Source: Streptomyces rubrogriseus
GTDB taxonomy: Bacteria > Actinomycetota > Actinomycetes > Streptomycetales > Streptomycetaceae
Assembly (NCBI RefSeq): GCF_027947575.1
Contig: NZ_CP116256.1
Span: 5,394,001-5,458,000 of the forward strand
Reading direction: 5' to 3'
DNA length: 64,000 nt
Shown: one piece after another, positions 55,052-64,000 of the stretch
Layout: each line of letters starts with the position of its first letter
Numbering within the stretch: position 1 is the first letter of the stretch
Translations under genes and position numbers: made by a program
Notes under the pieces: model-generated
Seen by the model: only the letters and a program-made list of their open reading frames with translations
Databases searched by the model: none
Told to the model about the DNA's origin: nothing

Positions 55052-56031
55052 ACGCCGCCCTGGTCGCCGTACTGCTGTCGCTCGTCTCCGCCTGCGCCTA
55101 CGCCGCGGCGGCCGTCGCCCAGGAGCGGCTGGCCTCGCGCGCCTCCGGCGCCGGTGCGCTGCGGATGCTGGTCTCCGGCGCCTGGTGGTGGGCGGTCGCG
55201 CTGAACGCCTCGGCGGCACTGCTGCACGTGGTGGCGCTCAAGTACGGACCCCTCACCGTGGTCCAGCCGCTCGGTGCGCTCACCCTGGTCGCGGCGGTGC
55301 CCCTGGGGGCGCGGCTGGCGGGCCGGCGGGTGAGCGCGATCGAGTGGCGGGGCACCGGGCTGACGCTGCTGGGCCTCGGCGCACTGCTGCTCACCGCCTC
55401 GGGGCCCGCCCCGGACGACGTGCTGAGCGTGCCGGAGGCGCTGACGGTGTCCGGCGCCACGGCGGCGCTGATCGGCGTGCTGTCGCGGCCCGGCGCCCGG
55501 CCTGGACTGCGGCACGCGACGGCGTCCGGGATCGCGTCCGGTGTCGCCTCGGCGCTCACCCAGACCGTGACGGTCGCCGTCACCGACCGGTCGGGCCCGC
55601 TGCTGAGCGTCCAGGTGATCGGCGTGGCCGTGCTGGTGGCCGCCTTCGCGACCGGCGGACTGCTGCTGTCCCAGACGGCGTACCGCGGCGGCCTCGGCGC
55701 CCCGCTGGCGGTGGTGACCCTGGCCAATCCGGTGGCCGCCGCGGTGATCGGGCTCTCCCTGCTCGGAGAACGGCTCCGGGGCGGCGCGGGCGGCGTGCTC
55801 CTCGCGCTGACCGGTGCGGCGCTGGCCGCCTGGGGAGTGCTCCAGCTGAGCCGGGCGGCCCCCGACCGGCCGGAGCTAGCCGCACCGGCGCTCGCGGGCC
55901 CGGGGCTCGCGGGTCCGGGGCTCGCGGGCCCGGCGCTCGCGGGTCCGGAGACGGAGCCGAAGGGACCGGCACCGGCGGGGCCCGGGCTGGTGCCCCGGCA
56001 GCCGGGGCCGGGGCACCTCACGCGGCTCTAG
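55048..56031 (+). CDS. EamA/DMT-family transporter-like membrane protein
   Basis: 327 aa, nine to ten hydrophobic helices (AALVAVLLSLVSACAYAAAA, LTLVAAVPLGA and so on) with the internal duplication typical of drug/metabolite transporters. ALKYGPLTVVQPLGALTLV is the conserved strip near helix 3. The last 45 residues are Pro/Gly/Ala-rich repeats. Translationally coupled to the PAP2 gene and placed under the TetR operator, it may move a lipid or a toxic amphiphile. Substrate unknown. Confidence 0.85.
   Translation: MNAALVAVLLSLVSACAYAAAAVAQERLASRASGAGALRMLVSGAWWWAVALNASAALLHVVALKYGPLTVVQPLGALTLVAAVPLGARLAGRRVSAIEWRGTGLTLLGLGALLLTASGPAPDDVLSVPEALTVSGATAALIGVLSRPGARPGLRHATASGIASGVASALTQTVTVAVTDRSGPLLSVQVIGVAVLVAAFATGGLLLSQTAYRGGLGAPLAVVTLANPVAAAVIGLSLLGERLRGGAGGVLLALTGAALAAWGVLQLSRAAPDRPELAAPALAGPGLAGPGLAGPALAGPETEPKGPAPAGPGLVPRQPGPGHLTRL
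55888..55947 (+). repeat. four 15-bp tandem repeats in the EamA gene
   Basis: Units at 55888, 55903, 55918 and 55933, consensus GSGCTCGCGGGYCCG, encode A/G-L-A-G-P in frame. The multiple of three keeps the reading frame if copies are gained or lost, so tail length could vary between strains. Confidence 0.8.
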
Positions 56032-56049
56032 GCCCGTCCGGCCGCAGTC

Positions 56050-58113
56050 TCAGTCCGTGACGATCGCCGGGTCGCTGGTCCCCGGCCGGCCGTTCTCCAC
56101 GTGCCCGGCGAAGCGGCGCAGGAAGGCCGGGTCGGTCTCGGAGGTGACCGTCACGTCGTACCAGCGCCGGCTGCGCGCGAGGCCGACGGTGTGGTGCACG
56201 GTGGCGCCGGGGCGGACGGTGACGGTCCGGGTGCGGCCGTCGTGGGCGTTCGCGATCCGGAGCCGGACCGTGCCGGCGCCGGTGTTGGTGAGGGTGAGCC
56301 GGAGGTCGTCGCCGCGGTGCCGTGCGGTGGCCTCGGGTCCGGCGGGTCCGGCGACCTCGTTGGCGCCCCGGAAGACCCGCAGGAAGCCGGCCGGGCCGTG
56401 CACGGTCAGGTCGTAGGAGCCGCCGGAGTAGGCCGAGTTCCAGGTGTCCGCGATGTTCTTGCCGGCCTCGGTGGTGTACGTCCAGGGGCCGTCGGTGCGG
56501 TTGCCGGAGGTGACGAGGAAGGCGGCACCGGCCCGGGGTCCGGAGGCGAAGGCCAGCGTGAACTTCCCGGCCGCGGTGTCCACGGCACCGTCCACGTGCG
56601 GGGCGTAGCGCAGCGGCCGGGTGGGGCGTGTACCGCGTTCCTGTCGGGGCATGCCGGGGTCCGCGGGCGGCGTCGGACGGTAGTCGGGGTGGCGTTCGCG
56701 GTCCGGCGGCTCGTAGGCGTCGGTGTCCGGCAGCCGGGCCGGGCGGCTGTCGGTGCGGGAGAAGTCGAAGGCGGAGGTCAGGTCGCCGCAGACGGCACGC
56801 CGCCAGGGTGAGATGTTCGGCTCGTGGACGCCGAAGCGGCGTTCCATGAAGCGGATGACCGAGGTGTGGTCGAAGGTCTCGGAGCAGACGAAGCCGCCCT
56901 TGCTCCAGGGCGAGACGACGAGCATGGGCACGCGCGGGCCCAGCCCGTAGAAGCCCTCGCGGTGCTTGGCGCTGCCCTCGAAGACGTCCAGGGAGACGTC
57001 GACGGTGGACCGGCCCTGCGCGGCGGACTTCGGCGGCAGCGGCGGCACCACGTGGTCGAAGAAGCCGTCGTTCTCGTCGTACGTGATGAACAGGGCGGTC
57101 TTCGCCCACACCGCCGGGTTGGAGGTGAGCGCGTCCAGGACCTGGGAGATGTACCAGGCGCCGTAGTTCGAGGGCCAGTTGGAGTGCTCGGAGAAGGCCT
57201 CCGGGGCGGCTATCCAGGAGATCTTCGGCAGCTTGCCCGCCTTGACGTCGGCACGGAGCCGGTCGAAGTAGCCCTCGCCGCTCTTCGCGTCGGTGCCGGT
57301 GCGGGCCTTGTCGTACAGCGGATCGCCGGGCTTCGCGTTCCGGTACTTGTTGAAGTACAGCAGGGAGTTGTCGCCGTAGTTGCCCCGGTAGGCGTCGTCG
57401 ATCCAGCCCCAGTGGCCGGCCGCGTCGAGGCCGTCGCCGACGTCCTGGTAGATCTTCCAGGAGACCCCGGCCGCCTCCAGGCGCTCGGGGTACGTCGTCC
57501 AGTCGTAGCCGAGTTCGTCGTTGCCGAGGACCGGGCCGCCGCCCGCGCCGTCGTTGCCGGTGTGCCCCGACCACAGGTAGTAGCGGTTGGGGTCGGTCGA
57601 GCCGATGAAGGAGCAGTGGTAGGCGTCGCAGACGGTGAAGGTGTCGGCGAGCGCGTAGTGGAAGGGGATGTCCTCGCGGGTCAGGTACGCCATGGTGGTG
57701 GTGCCCTTGGCGGGCAGCCAGCGGTCGTACTTGGCGTCGTGGTAGGCGTCCTGGCCGTCGGACCAGCCGTGCGGGAGCCCTTCGAGGAACTGCATGCCGA
57801 GGTCGTCGGCCTCCGGGTGGAAGGGCAGCACCTCGGTGCCGTCGCCCTTGCGCTGGTGCCACACCGACCTGCCGTCGTCCAGTCGCACCGGATGCGGGTC
57901 GCCGAAGCCGCGGACCCCGCGCAGCCTGCCGAAGTAGTGGTCGAAGGAACGGTTCTCCTGCATCAGGACGACGATGTGCTCGACGTCCTCCATCGACCCC
58001 GAGCGGTGGTTCGCCGGGAGTGCCGCGGCCCGGTCGATGCTCGCGGACAGGGCGCTGAACGCCGTGGTGGCGCCCGCGAGTTGGAGGAATCTGCGCCGGT
58101 TCACTTCGGCCAT
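56050..58113 (-). CDS. secreted phospholipase C (phosphocholine-specific, acid-phosphatase-like superfamily)
   Basis: 687 aa. The Tat signal is NRRRFLQLAG (residues 5-14), followed by a hydrophobic stretch. The catalytic N-terminal domain has the family start IVVLMQENRSFDHYFG (Glu-Asn and Asp/His near residue 55), then GSTDPNRYYLWSG, SWKIYQD, TYDENDGFFDHVVPP and the C-terminal FDHTSVIRFMERRFG. The last 200 residues are two DUF756-type beta domains (VDTAAGKFTLAF, LTLTNTGAGTVRLRI). It hydrolyses phospholipids outside the cell, perhaps for phosphate. The ATG 58113 context is acceptable. Divergent from the MFS gene. Confidence 0.9.
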   Translation of the reverse strand: MAEVNRRRFLQLAGATTAFSALSASIDRAAALPANHRSGSMEDVEHIVVLMQENRSFDHYFGRLRGVRGFGDPHPVRLDDGRSVWHQRKGDGTEVLPFHPEADDLGMQFLEGLPHGWSDGQDAYHDAKYDRWLPAKGTTTMAYLTREDIPFHYALADTFTVCDAYHCSFIGSTDPNRYYLWSGHTGNDGAGGGPVLGNDELGYDWTTYPERLEAAGVSWKIYQDVGDGLDAAGHWGWIDDAYRGNYGDNSLLYFNKYRNAKPGDPLYDKARTGTDAKSGEGYFDRLRADVKAGKLPKISWIAAPEAFSEHSNWPSNYGAWYISQVLDALTSNPAVWAKTALFITYDENDGFFDHVVPPLPPKSAAQGRSTVDVSLDVFEGSAKHREGFYGLGPRVPMLVVSPWSKGGFVCSETFDHTSVIRFMERRFGVHEPNISPWRRAVCGDLTSAFDFSRTDSRPARLPDTDAYEPPDRERHPDYRPTPPADPGMPRQERGTRPTRPLRYAPHVDGAVDTAAGKFTLAFASGPRAGAAFLVTSGNRTDGPWTYTTEAGKNIADTWNSAYSGGSYDLTVHGPAGFLRVFRGANEVAGPAGPEATARHRGDDLRLTLTNTGAGTVRLRIANAHDGRTRTVTVRPGATVHHTVGLARSRRWYDVTVTSETDPAFLRRFAGHVENGRPGTSDPAIVTD

Positions 58114-58296
58114 GGGGGTGAGGGACCTCTCGCCTTGGGGGGTTCAACCGGCCGGACGGTGCCGGGTGATGACGGATTGCGCGCGAAAGGAGTGTTCCAG
58201 GAGCAGCAAACGTCAGGGAAGGGTCCGGTGGCGCTGGTGTGAAAGTCACCGGTACGCGAGGTGTGCCGGGCTCCCCGTCCGGGGATGGTCGCGATC

Positions 58297-59586
58297 ATGA
58301 CAGGCATGGACACGGAAGCACCGGCAGCCCCGACCCGACGGCCCGTACGCCAGTTGCTCGCCGCCTCGGTGGGCAACGCGGTGGAGTGGTACGACTGGTA
58401 CGCCTACACCTTCCTGGCGACCTACATCGCGGACCAGGTCTTCCCGAAGGGCGCGGACAACTCGCTGGTGCCGCTGCTGTCGACGTTCGCCGTGTTCGCG
58501 GTGGGCTTCTTCATGCGGCCCGTCGGCGGGCTGCTGATGGGCGCGATCGCGGACCGGCGGGGGCGGCGGGCCGCGCTGACGGTCACCATCCTGCTGATGG
58601 GCGGCAGCAGTCTGCTGGTCGGGCTGACCCCGACGTACGCGGCGGCCGGGGTGCTGGCCCCGGTGGTCCTGGTCCTGGCGCGGCTGCTCCAGGGGCTGTC
58701 GGTGGGCGGCGAGTTCGCGGCCTCGACGACCTTCCTGGTGGAGTCGGCGGGGCCGGGGCGGCGCGGCCTGTTCTCCAGCTTCCAGTACGTCTCGACCACG
58801 GCGGGGCAGCTGGTGGCGTCCGGGATCGCGACGCTGCTGGTGGACACGCTGAGCGAGGACCGGATGAACGGCTGGGGGTGGCGGCTCCCCTTCGTGTTCG
58901 GCGCCGTCCTCAGCCTGGTCGGCTTCTGGATCCGGCAGGGCGCGCAGGAGACCCGCAGCACCGAGCAGCAACGGGCGCCGCGTCCGGCCCTCTTCGAGGC
59001 GCTGCGCCGTCATCCGCGCGAGTCCCTGCTGATCTGCGGCATCACGGCGGGCGGCACGATCGCCTACTACACCTGGACGTCGTACCTGCCGACGTACGCC
59101 GAGCTGAACGCGGGCGTGGCCAAGTCGGACGCGCTGCTCGCCGGGACGATCTCGCTGGCCTTCTTCGGGCTGCTCCAGCCGCTCGGCGGCCTGCTCTCCG
59201 ACCGGTTCGGGCGCCGTCCCCTGCTGCTCTTCTTCGGTGTGGGCTTCGCGCTGCTGAGCGTGCCGCTGCTGCACTCCCTGCGCGACTCCTTCGCCGTGCT
59301 GCTGCTCGTGCAGTGCGCCGGGATGGTCCTGCTGACCGGCTTCACCTCCATCAGCGCCGCCGTCAACGCCGAGGTGTTCCCGCCGCGGGTGCGGGCGGCC
59401 GGGATCGGCTTCCCCTACTCGCTCACGGTGGCGCTGTTCGGCGGCACGGCACCGTACGTGGGCACGCTCTTCAAGGACCTGGGCCACTCCGGGATCTTCC
59501 CCTGGTACGTCGCCGTGCTGTGCCTGCTGTCCTCACTGGTGTACCTGCGGCTGCCGGAGACGGCGCACAAGGAACTGCGGCGCTGA
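58297..59586 (+). CDS. MHS-type MFS transporter (alpha-ketoglutarate permease-like)
   Basis: 429 aa, 12 membrane helices. MHS subfamily marks: VGNAVEWYDWYAYTFLATYIADQVFP, RPVGGLLMGAIADRRGRRAAL, RLLQGLSVGGEFAASTTFLVES, and second-half LSDRFGRRPLL. This pattern is typical of proton symporters for dicarboxylates such as 2-oxoglutarate, shikimate or betaine. Substrate not assigned. The start is uncertain among 58285, 58297 and 58306; 58297 gives the shortest hydrophilic leader with a GGGATGG site upstream. It stands alone. Confidence 0.88.
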   Translation: MTGMDTEAPAAPTRRPVRQLLAASVGNAVEWYDWYAYTFLATYIADQVFPKGADNSLVPLLSTFAVFAVGFFMRPVGGLLMGAIADRRGRRAALTVTILLMGGSSLLVGLTPTYAAAGVLAPVVLVLARLLQGLSVGGEFAASTTFLVESAGPGRRGLFSSFQYVSTTAGQLVASGIATLLVDTLSEDRMNGWGWRLPFVFGAVLSLVGFWIRQGAQETRSTEQQRAPRPALFEALRRHPRESLLICGITAGGTIAYYTWTSYLPTYAELNAGVAKSDALLAGTISLAFFGLLQPLGGLLSDRFGRRPLLLFFGVGFALLSVPLLHSLRDSFAVLLLVQCAGMVLLTGFTSISAAVNAEVFPPRVRAAGIGFPYSLTVALFGGTAPYVGTLFKDLGHSGIFPWYVAVLCLLSSLVYLRLPETAHKELRR

Positions 59587-59664
59587 CACCGGGCCTTCGC
59601 GCCGGTCTCTCGCGCCGGGTTTCCCGCGCGGGGCCTTCCCGCCGGGCTTCCGGCCGGGTTCGGC

Positions 59665-61454
59665 TCACCGGTGCCAGAGGTCGCGCCGCAGGGCCGCCTC
59701 CGTGCCGGTGAGGTAGACGGCGGTGGCCAGCCACTGGGCCGCGTACTGGTCCAGGTCGTCCCCGGCCGGGCGGCCGAAGGCGTCCCGTGGACGGCGGGCG
59801 GCCACCGCGCCGAGCGCGGCGAACAGGTCCGCGCCGGTGGCGAACCCGCCGCGGCGCAGCGCGGCGGCGTGGGCGCCGCGGTCGCTGTCGCGCGCGGGTT
59901 CCGCGGTTGCTCGGCGTCCGCCCGTGACCGCCAGTTCGACCAGGTCGCGCACGCGCCGCAGCGGCGAGTCGACCGGACTGGCGTCGGCAGCGGCGAGCGG
60001 GGCCGGTGACGGGGCCGGGCCGGGAGCCGCTGCCGGGAAGTGCGCGTCGCACAGCCGGTCGTAGCCGAGGTCGGCACGGTCCCGCCAGTCCTCCGGGAGG
60101 CGGAGGGTCGCCGCCCCGGGACCGGGAACCGGCCCGACGGCCAGTGGGCGCAGGGTCGTGACCCGGTCGGGGTCGACCCGCCCGAGCACCCGTACCCGCA
60201 GCCCCGGGCACGCGCCCAGTCGCCGGAGGTTCGCGGTGTGCGCGAGGGCGGGATGCCGGTGGGCCGGTGCCAGCCGGACGGCCGGCCCCGGACCGTCGCC
60301 GGTGTCGATCCGGGCCAGCACCGCCTCGCCGTCCGCGGCGACGATCTCCACGTCGCACCCGGTCAGCGGCGGGGCGTCCCCGGTCCGGTCGGCGGCGGCG
60401 GCCGCGAACGCGAAACCGGCCCAGGGGCGTCCGGCGGCGAACGTGGCCCGGACGCCGGGCTCCGCGAGCAGGCGGCCGTCCGGGGCGACGACGGCCCCGG
60501 TGACGACCAGACCACCGCGGGACAGCCGTTCGTGATCGCTCAGGAAGGACCGGACGGCGACGTGGGCGGTGCCGGCGCGGCCGGCTCGCTCCGGTCCCCC
60601 CGGCGCTACGTCGGGGAGGGTGTACCAGTTGCCGGCGTCGTCGACGAGATGGGTGAGGACACCGCCCAGGGCACCGGGTCCGACGACCGGTTCCCGGCAG
60701 ACGCCGTAGAGGCGCAGCGGCCCGTCGGGGCGGTGGTGGTGGACGACGGCGCCGATCAGGCCGGGGTCGGGGTCGGCCGCCTTCAGCCGGTGGGTGACGA
60801 GGAGGAGTTCCCGCAGGGCGGCGACCGACTGGGCGGGCCGCTGGACCCGGTGGGCGCCCTGCGGGTCGCGCGCGTCGCGCAGGTGGCGTACGACGTCCAG
60901 GGCCGCGCCCTCCGCACGGTGCAGGCCGGCCAGGCGTGCGGTGTGCGCGGCCCGGAGCAACTCGGCCTGCGCGACCGCGCCCGCCGCGGTCATCCCGGCC
61001 GCCAGGACGGCGGCGGCCGCCGTCCACAACCCTCGGCGGCGCGGACCTGCCCGGCGGAGGGGCCGCGCGCGGGAAGGGCGACCGGCGCGGTGGGCGGAGG
61101 CGTCTGGGCCGGCGGAGCCGTCTCGGCCGGTGGGGCCGGGTCCGCGACCGGGGCGGCGCCCAGGGCGGCGGTGCGGTGCAGGCAGCGCGGGGACAGGAGG
61201 CAGGTGCAGCGGGCCTGGTCCGGCGAGGTGATCGTGCCGGACGGGCCGGGGGTCAGGGTGACCAGCGCGTCCTCGCCGCAGCGGATGCCGTAGGTGCCGT
61301 CCTCGGCGGCGTCGGCGGAGGTGGCCGCCAGCGACTCGACGGCCGCGTCCAGTCTGCGGCGCAACCGGGTGGACAGGCCTTCCACCGCGGCGGCGAACAC
61401 CTCCGGCGCGACCGGCGGCAGCGAGGGGGCGGTGCCCGGACGGGAACGGGTCAT
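59665..61454 (-). pseudogene. SWIM zinc-finger protein, broken by a one-base deletion
   Basis: ATG 61454 overlaps the stop of the VWA gene (ATGA). The first 140 codons contain the SWIM motif C-x-C...C-x-H (ARCTCLLSPRCLHR). The frame then reads GQVRAAEG-C-G-R-R and stops at 60990. The +1 frame instead continues ...L-W-T-A-A-A-A-V-L-A-A-G-M-T and stays open for 450 more residues to TGA at 59665, with typical family sequence. The two fit if one G were added to the GAGGGTTG run (plus-strand CCC at 61030-61032). The intact protein would have about 596 aa. SWIM domains bind DNA or protein; in actinobacteria this gene travels with MoxR and VWA genes. Confidence 0.8.
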
Positions 61455-64000
61455 CGGGCGGCTCCACGGACCTGCGCGCCGACCCAGCGGGCGAGCGAGA
61501 GCGGGCCGAGGGCGGCCACCGGCATTCCGGCGGCCACGAGTCGGCGGGTGACGGGCACGGAGTAGCGGGGCGTTCCCCCGCCGTCCAGCGCGGCGCAGCC
61601 CAGCAGCCGGACGCCGGCGGACACCAGGGCCCTGACCTCGGCCAGCAGTCCGTCGACCGCGGCACCCTCCTCGAAGTCGCTGACGACCACCACCAGGGTC
61701 CGGTCGGGCACCTTCACCAGGGAGCGGGCGTGGGCGAGACCGGCCGCGATGTGCGTCCCGCCGCCGACCTCCACCTCGAGCAGCAGCGAGAGCGGGTCGG
61801 CGACCAGACCGGTGAGGTCGGCGACCTGGGTGCTGAAGGTGAGGAAGTGGGTGGAGAGCATGGGTGCTCCGCCCAGGACCGCGGCGGTGAGCGCCGACCA
61901 GACGACCGAGGTCTCCATGGAGGCGGAGACGTCGACGACCAGGATCAGCCGCCAGTCGTTCTGCCGTGCGGTCCTGGTCCGGAACACCGGCCGCTCGGGG
62001 ACGACTTCGACCCGCCCGTCCTCCCGGCGGCGGATGTGCGCGAGGTTGGCCCGCAGCGTGCGGGGCAGGTCGAGGGGGCCGCCGGGGCGGCGGGTGGGGC
62101 GCGGGGTGGTCAGGCCCGTCAGGGTGGGGCGCAGGCGGGTGGCGAGTTCCCTGGTGAGTTCCTCGACCAGCCGCTTCACGAGCGGCCGCAGGCTCGCCAC
62201 CCGCTGCTCGGGCATTCCCCTGGCCAGGGTCAGCACGGCGGACAGCAGTTCCACGGAGGGCCGTGCGGAGGCCGGGTCGAGCAGGGTGATGGCGTCCGTA
62301 CGGCCGTCGGCGACGGCGCGTTCGAGGACTTCCTCCCGGATCTCCGCGCCGAACAGCGTCCGGAGGTCCTCGGCCCAGTGCCGGACGCTGGGCCAGCTGC
62401 GCGCTCCGCCGCCGGTCCGGTCGTCGTCGCTGCCTCCGGAGGGCCCGCTCGCGCCGGGTTCCGGTTCGCCGCCGTCCCCGCCCTCTTCGGTCTGCCGGCT
62501 CTCCTCGTCCGCCTCCTCGCCCTCCCGGTCGAAGAGTTCGTCGAGTGCCCGGGCGTACGGCCGCAGGGCCGCGGGGAGTCTCGCGGTGTCGCGGCCGAGC
62601 AGCAGCCGCCAGCGGTCCGCGGGCCCTAGCCGCGGGGCGCCGGCTCCGTGCGGGGTCTCGGCGCCGGAGGGCTCCGTCCGCGGCGCGGGAACCGACGTCT
62701 CTCCCGCGTCCTTTGCCGCCGGGGCGCTCACCAGGTCCGCCAGGCCCAGCTCCCGGAGCAGAGTGAAGCCCTCTCCGTCGGCCGCGGCCCACCGCCCGAC
62801 CAGCGCGGCCGGCGCCGGGAGCCGCAGGTCGGGCCGGTCGCCCAGGCGGTCGGAGACGGCCGCGAGGACACGGGTCCGGCCCTGCGGGGTGAGCGCCCGG
62901 AAGCCGCCGCGCAGGGCGTACAGCCGGTCGAGGAAGCCGCGGTCGCTCATGGTCTCGACGCGCTCGAACAGCGGGTCGAGGGCGGTGGACGCGGACTCGA
63001 TCAGGAATCCGGCCGCGACCAGCACCCCGGTGAGCCGGCGTTCCAGCCGTCGCCGTCCGTCGGGCCCGGTCGCCGTGTCCACCCAGCCGGCGAGCCTCGT
63101 CCCGAGCAGGTCCGAGCCGTCGAGGTCCAGCAGTACCCGGGCGGCCTGGGCGGCGCCCTGGAGGAGCGGGGAGCCGCTGCGGGAGAGCGCGTACAGCTCG
63201 CCGTCCAGCCGCAGGCCGAGCCGGTCCGCGGCGCTGCGGACGGCGAGGGTGACGACCGCGACGGCGTCCCGGGTCTCGTCGCTGCCCGCCAGCCCCGGCA
63301 GGAGGCGGACGGCGGCGTCCAGCAGGAGGCCGGCGAGCCGGGCCGCCCGGATCCGGACGGGTTCGCTGGTGCCGGGCAGGTGCCGTCGGTGGATGGACTC
63401 CAACAGGTCCAGGGTATCGAGGAGTTCGGGCAGTGCGGCGGCGCCCGGCAGGACGCGCTCGGCCTCGGTGAGGCCGTCGTGGAGCAGGTCCGTGAGGGCG
63501 CACCGGGCCGCGGCCCCCAGAAGGGCGACGACCCGGGCGGGGGTGACCCGCCCGGCCTCGGCCGCCCTGCGGTGGTTTTCCCGGAGGGTGCCGTCGGCCG
63601 CCTGGGCGGCGGTCACCCCGCGCACGCCGACGAGGTCGAGGCGGGCGGCGACCGACGGGGTCCAGGCGGCCCGCCACCGGGTGGTGAGCGCACCGCCCTC
63701 CCCGGCAGCGGTCACCTCGACGGGCTCCGCGTAGCCCACCCCGCACTCCCGCAGGCGCTGGAGCAGGATCTCGCGCCGGGCGTCGAGCGTGGTGCGCAGC
63801 GGCGTGAGCCGGAGGTCCCGGCCGCCCGGGTCGGGCGGGCCGGGCAGCCGCAGCGCGGCCAGTTCGGCCTCAACCCAGGGCCCGAGTCCGGAGCGGGGGG
63901 TGCCGGGCGCGAGGCGGCCGCGTCCCGTGCCCACCAGGACGGCGCCCAACTCCCGGTCGAGGGTCCGGCCCCGGCCGAGTACGGACGTCACCGCCTCCAC
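61451..64000 (-). CDS. VWA-domain protein of a MoxR-type cluster (5' part outside the window)
   Basis: At least 849 aa; the frame is open at the right edge, so the start is not in the window. The C-terminal 200 residues form a von Willebrand A domain: the metal-adhesion motif VVDVSASMETS (D-x-S-x-S), GGGTHIAAGL with the Thr, and VVVVSDFEEG with the Asp. The long N-terminal part is helical, with RRRLERRLTGVLVAAGFL and acidic repeats (EGEEADEESRQTEEGGDGGEPEPG), no membrane helix. VWA proteins of this kind pair with MoxR AAA+ ATPases as chaperone-like complexes. The SWIM gene follows with an ATGA overlap. A MoxR gene would be expected beyond position 64000. Confidence 0.85.
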   Translation of the reverse strand: MEAVTSVLGRGRTLDRELGAVLVGTGRGRLAPGTPRSGLGPWVEAELAALRLPGPPDPGGRDLRLTPLRTTLDARREILLQRLRECGVGYAEPVEVTAAGEGGALTTRWRAAWTPSVAARLDLVGVRGVTAAQAADGTLRENHRRAAEAGRVTPARVVALLGAAARCALTDLLHDGLTEAERVLPGAAALPELLDTLDLLESIHRRHLPGTSEPVRIRAARLAGLLLDAAVRLLPGLAGSDETRDAVAVVTLAVRSAADRLGLRLDGELYALSRSGSPLLQGAAQAARVLLDLDGSDLLGTRLAGWVDTATGPDGRRRLERRLTGVLVAAGFLIESASTALDPLFERVETMSDRGFLDRLYALRGGFRALTPQGRTRVLAAVSDRLGDRPDLRLPAPAALVGRWAAADGEGFTLLRELGLADLVSAPAAKDAGETSVPAPRTEPSGAETPHGAGAPRLGPADRWRLLLGRDTARLPAALRPYARALDELFDREGEEADEESRQTEEGGDGGEPEPGASGPSGGSDDDRTGGGARSWPSVRHWAEDLRTLFGAEIREEVLERAVADGRTDAITLLDPASARPSVELLSAVLTLARGMPEQRVASLRPLVKRLVEELTRELATRLRPTLTGLTTPRPTRRPGGPLDLPRTLRANLAHIRRREDGRVEVVPERPVFRTRTARQNDWRLILVVDVSASMETSVVWSALTAAVLGGAPMLSTHFLTFSTQVADLTGLVADPLSLLLEVEVGGGTHIAAGLAHARSLVKVPDRTLVVVVSDFEEGAAVDGLLAEVRALVSAGVRLLGCAALDGGGTPRYSVPVTRRLVAAGMPVAALGPLSLARWVGAQVRGAAR

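Noticed and set aside
61030..61034. Programmed ribosomal frameshift in the SWIM gene
   Set aside because: The GAGGGTTG site lacks a known slippery heptamer and no stimulatory hairpin was evident; a missing base is simpler.

Overview
The window is chromosomal DNA of a Streptomyces or a very close relative. G+C is very high, codon third positions are almost all G/C, and starts are often GTG or TTG. Actinobacterial or Streptomyces-specific families are present (SsgA-like protein, WhiB-like protein, two-domain laccase, PcaL fusion, DUF2510). The order pca operon / ligase genes / laccase / wbl / UvrA-like / ssg resembles, from memory, the S. coelicolor SCO6696-SCO6740 region read backwards. No tRNA, rRNA, CRISPR array, insertion sequence or prophage was seen.

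Layout. 1-9.3 kb: ABC-F ATPase, a conserved unknown, D-amino acid oxidase, BCCT betaine-type carrier, two secreted metallopeptidases (M14, M1) and a macro-domain protein. 9.3-18 kb: asparagine permease, MerR regulator, then a beta-oxidation set (FadB-type fusion, thiolase, alpha-methylacyl-CoA racemase) facing an enoyl-reductase-like protein. 18-22.4 kb: small proteins, endonuclease V, a secreted Asp-box protein, the SsgD-like sporulation protein and a GOLPH3-like protein. 22.4-30.2 kb: ABC-F plus UvrA-like ATPase operon, dimethylargininase, acyl-ACP desaturase behind three tandem palindromes, WhiB-like WblJ, VOC protein. 30.2-37.5 kb: LacI regulator, small laccase, and a divergent two-gene operon for large secreted redox/sugar proteins (ThuA plus PQQ-type sugar dehydrogenase; cupredoxin plus Ig-like repeats plus 3-keto-glycoside hydrolase-like domain). 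37.5-42 kb: LigD-type polymerase, ATP-dependent ligase, zinc alcohol dehydrogenase, DUF3048 lipoprotein. 42-49.2 kb: PcaV and the complete pcaIJFHGBL operon for protocatechuate. 49.3-59.6 kb: LuxR/LAL-like ATPase, DUF2510 protein, TetR with a large palindromic operator, PAP2 and EamA membrane proteins, phospholipase C, MHS-type MFS carrier. 59.7-64 kb: a SWIM zinc-finger protein and a VWA protein that runs off the window.

How the genes work together. The pca genes form a nearly gap-free catabolic operon, with start/stop overlaps at most junctions, under a divergent MarR repressor. Laccase plus the pca pathway fits growth on lignin-derived aromatics. The laccase / dehydrogenase / cupredoxin / 3-keto-hydrolase cluster could be an extracellular oxidative sugar-degrading electron chain, and its first gene carries a rare TTA (bldA) codon. 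This is my best candidate for a little-described system.

Three reading frames look damaged in this sequence: D-amino acid oxidase (TAG inside the C-terminal family signature), the LuxR/LAL-like ATPase (TAG at codon 3) and the SWIM protein (one base missing). They may be real strain lesions or sequencing errors.
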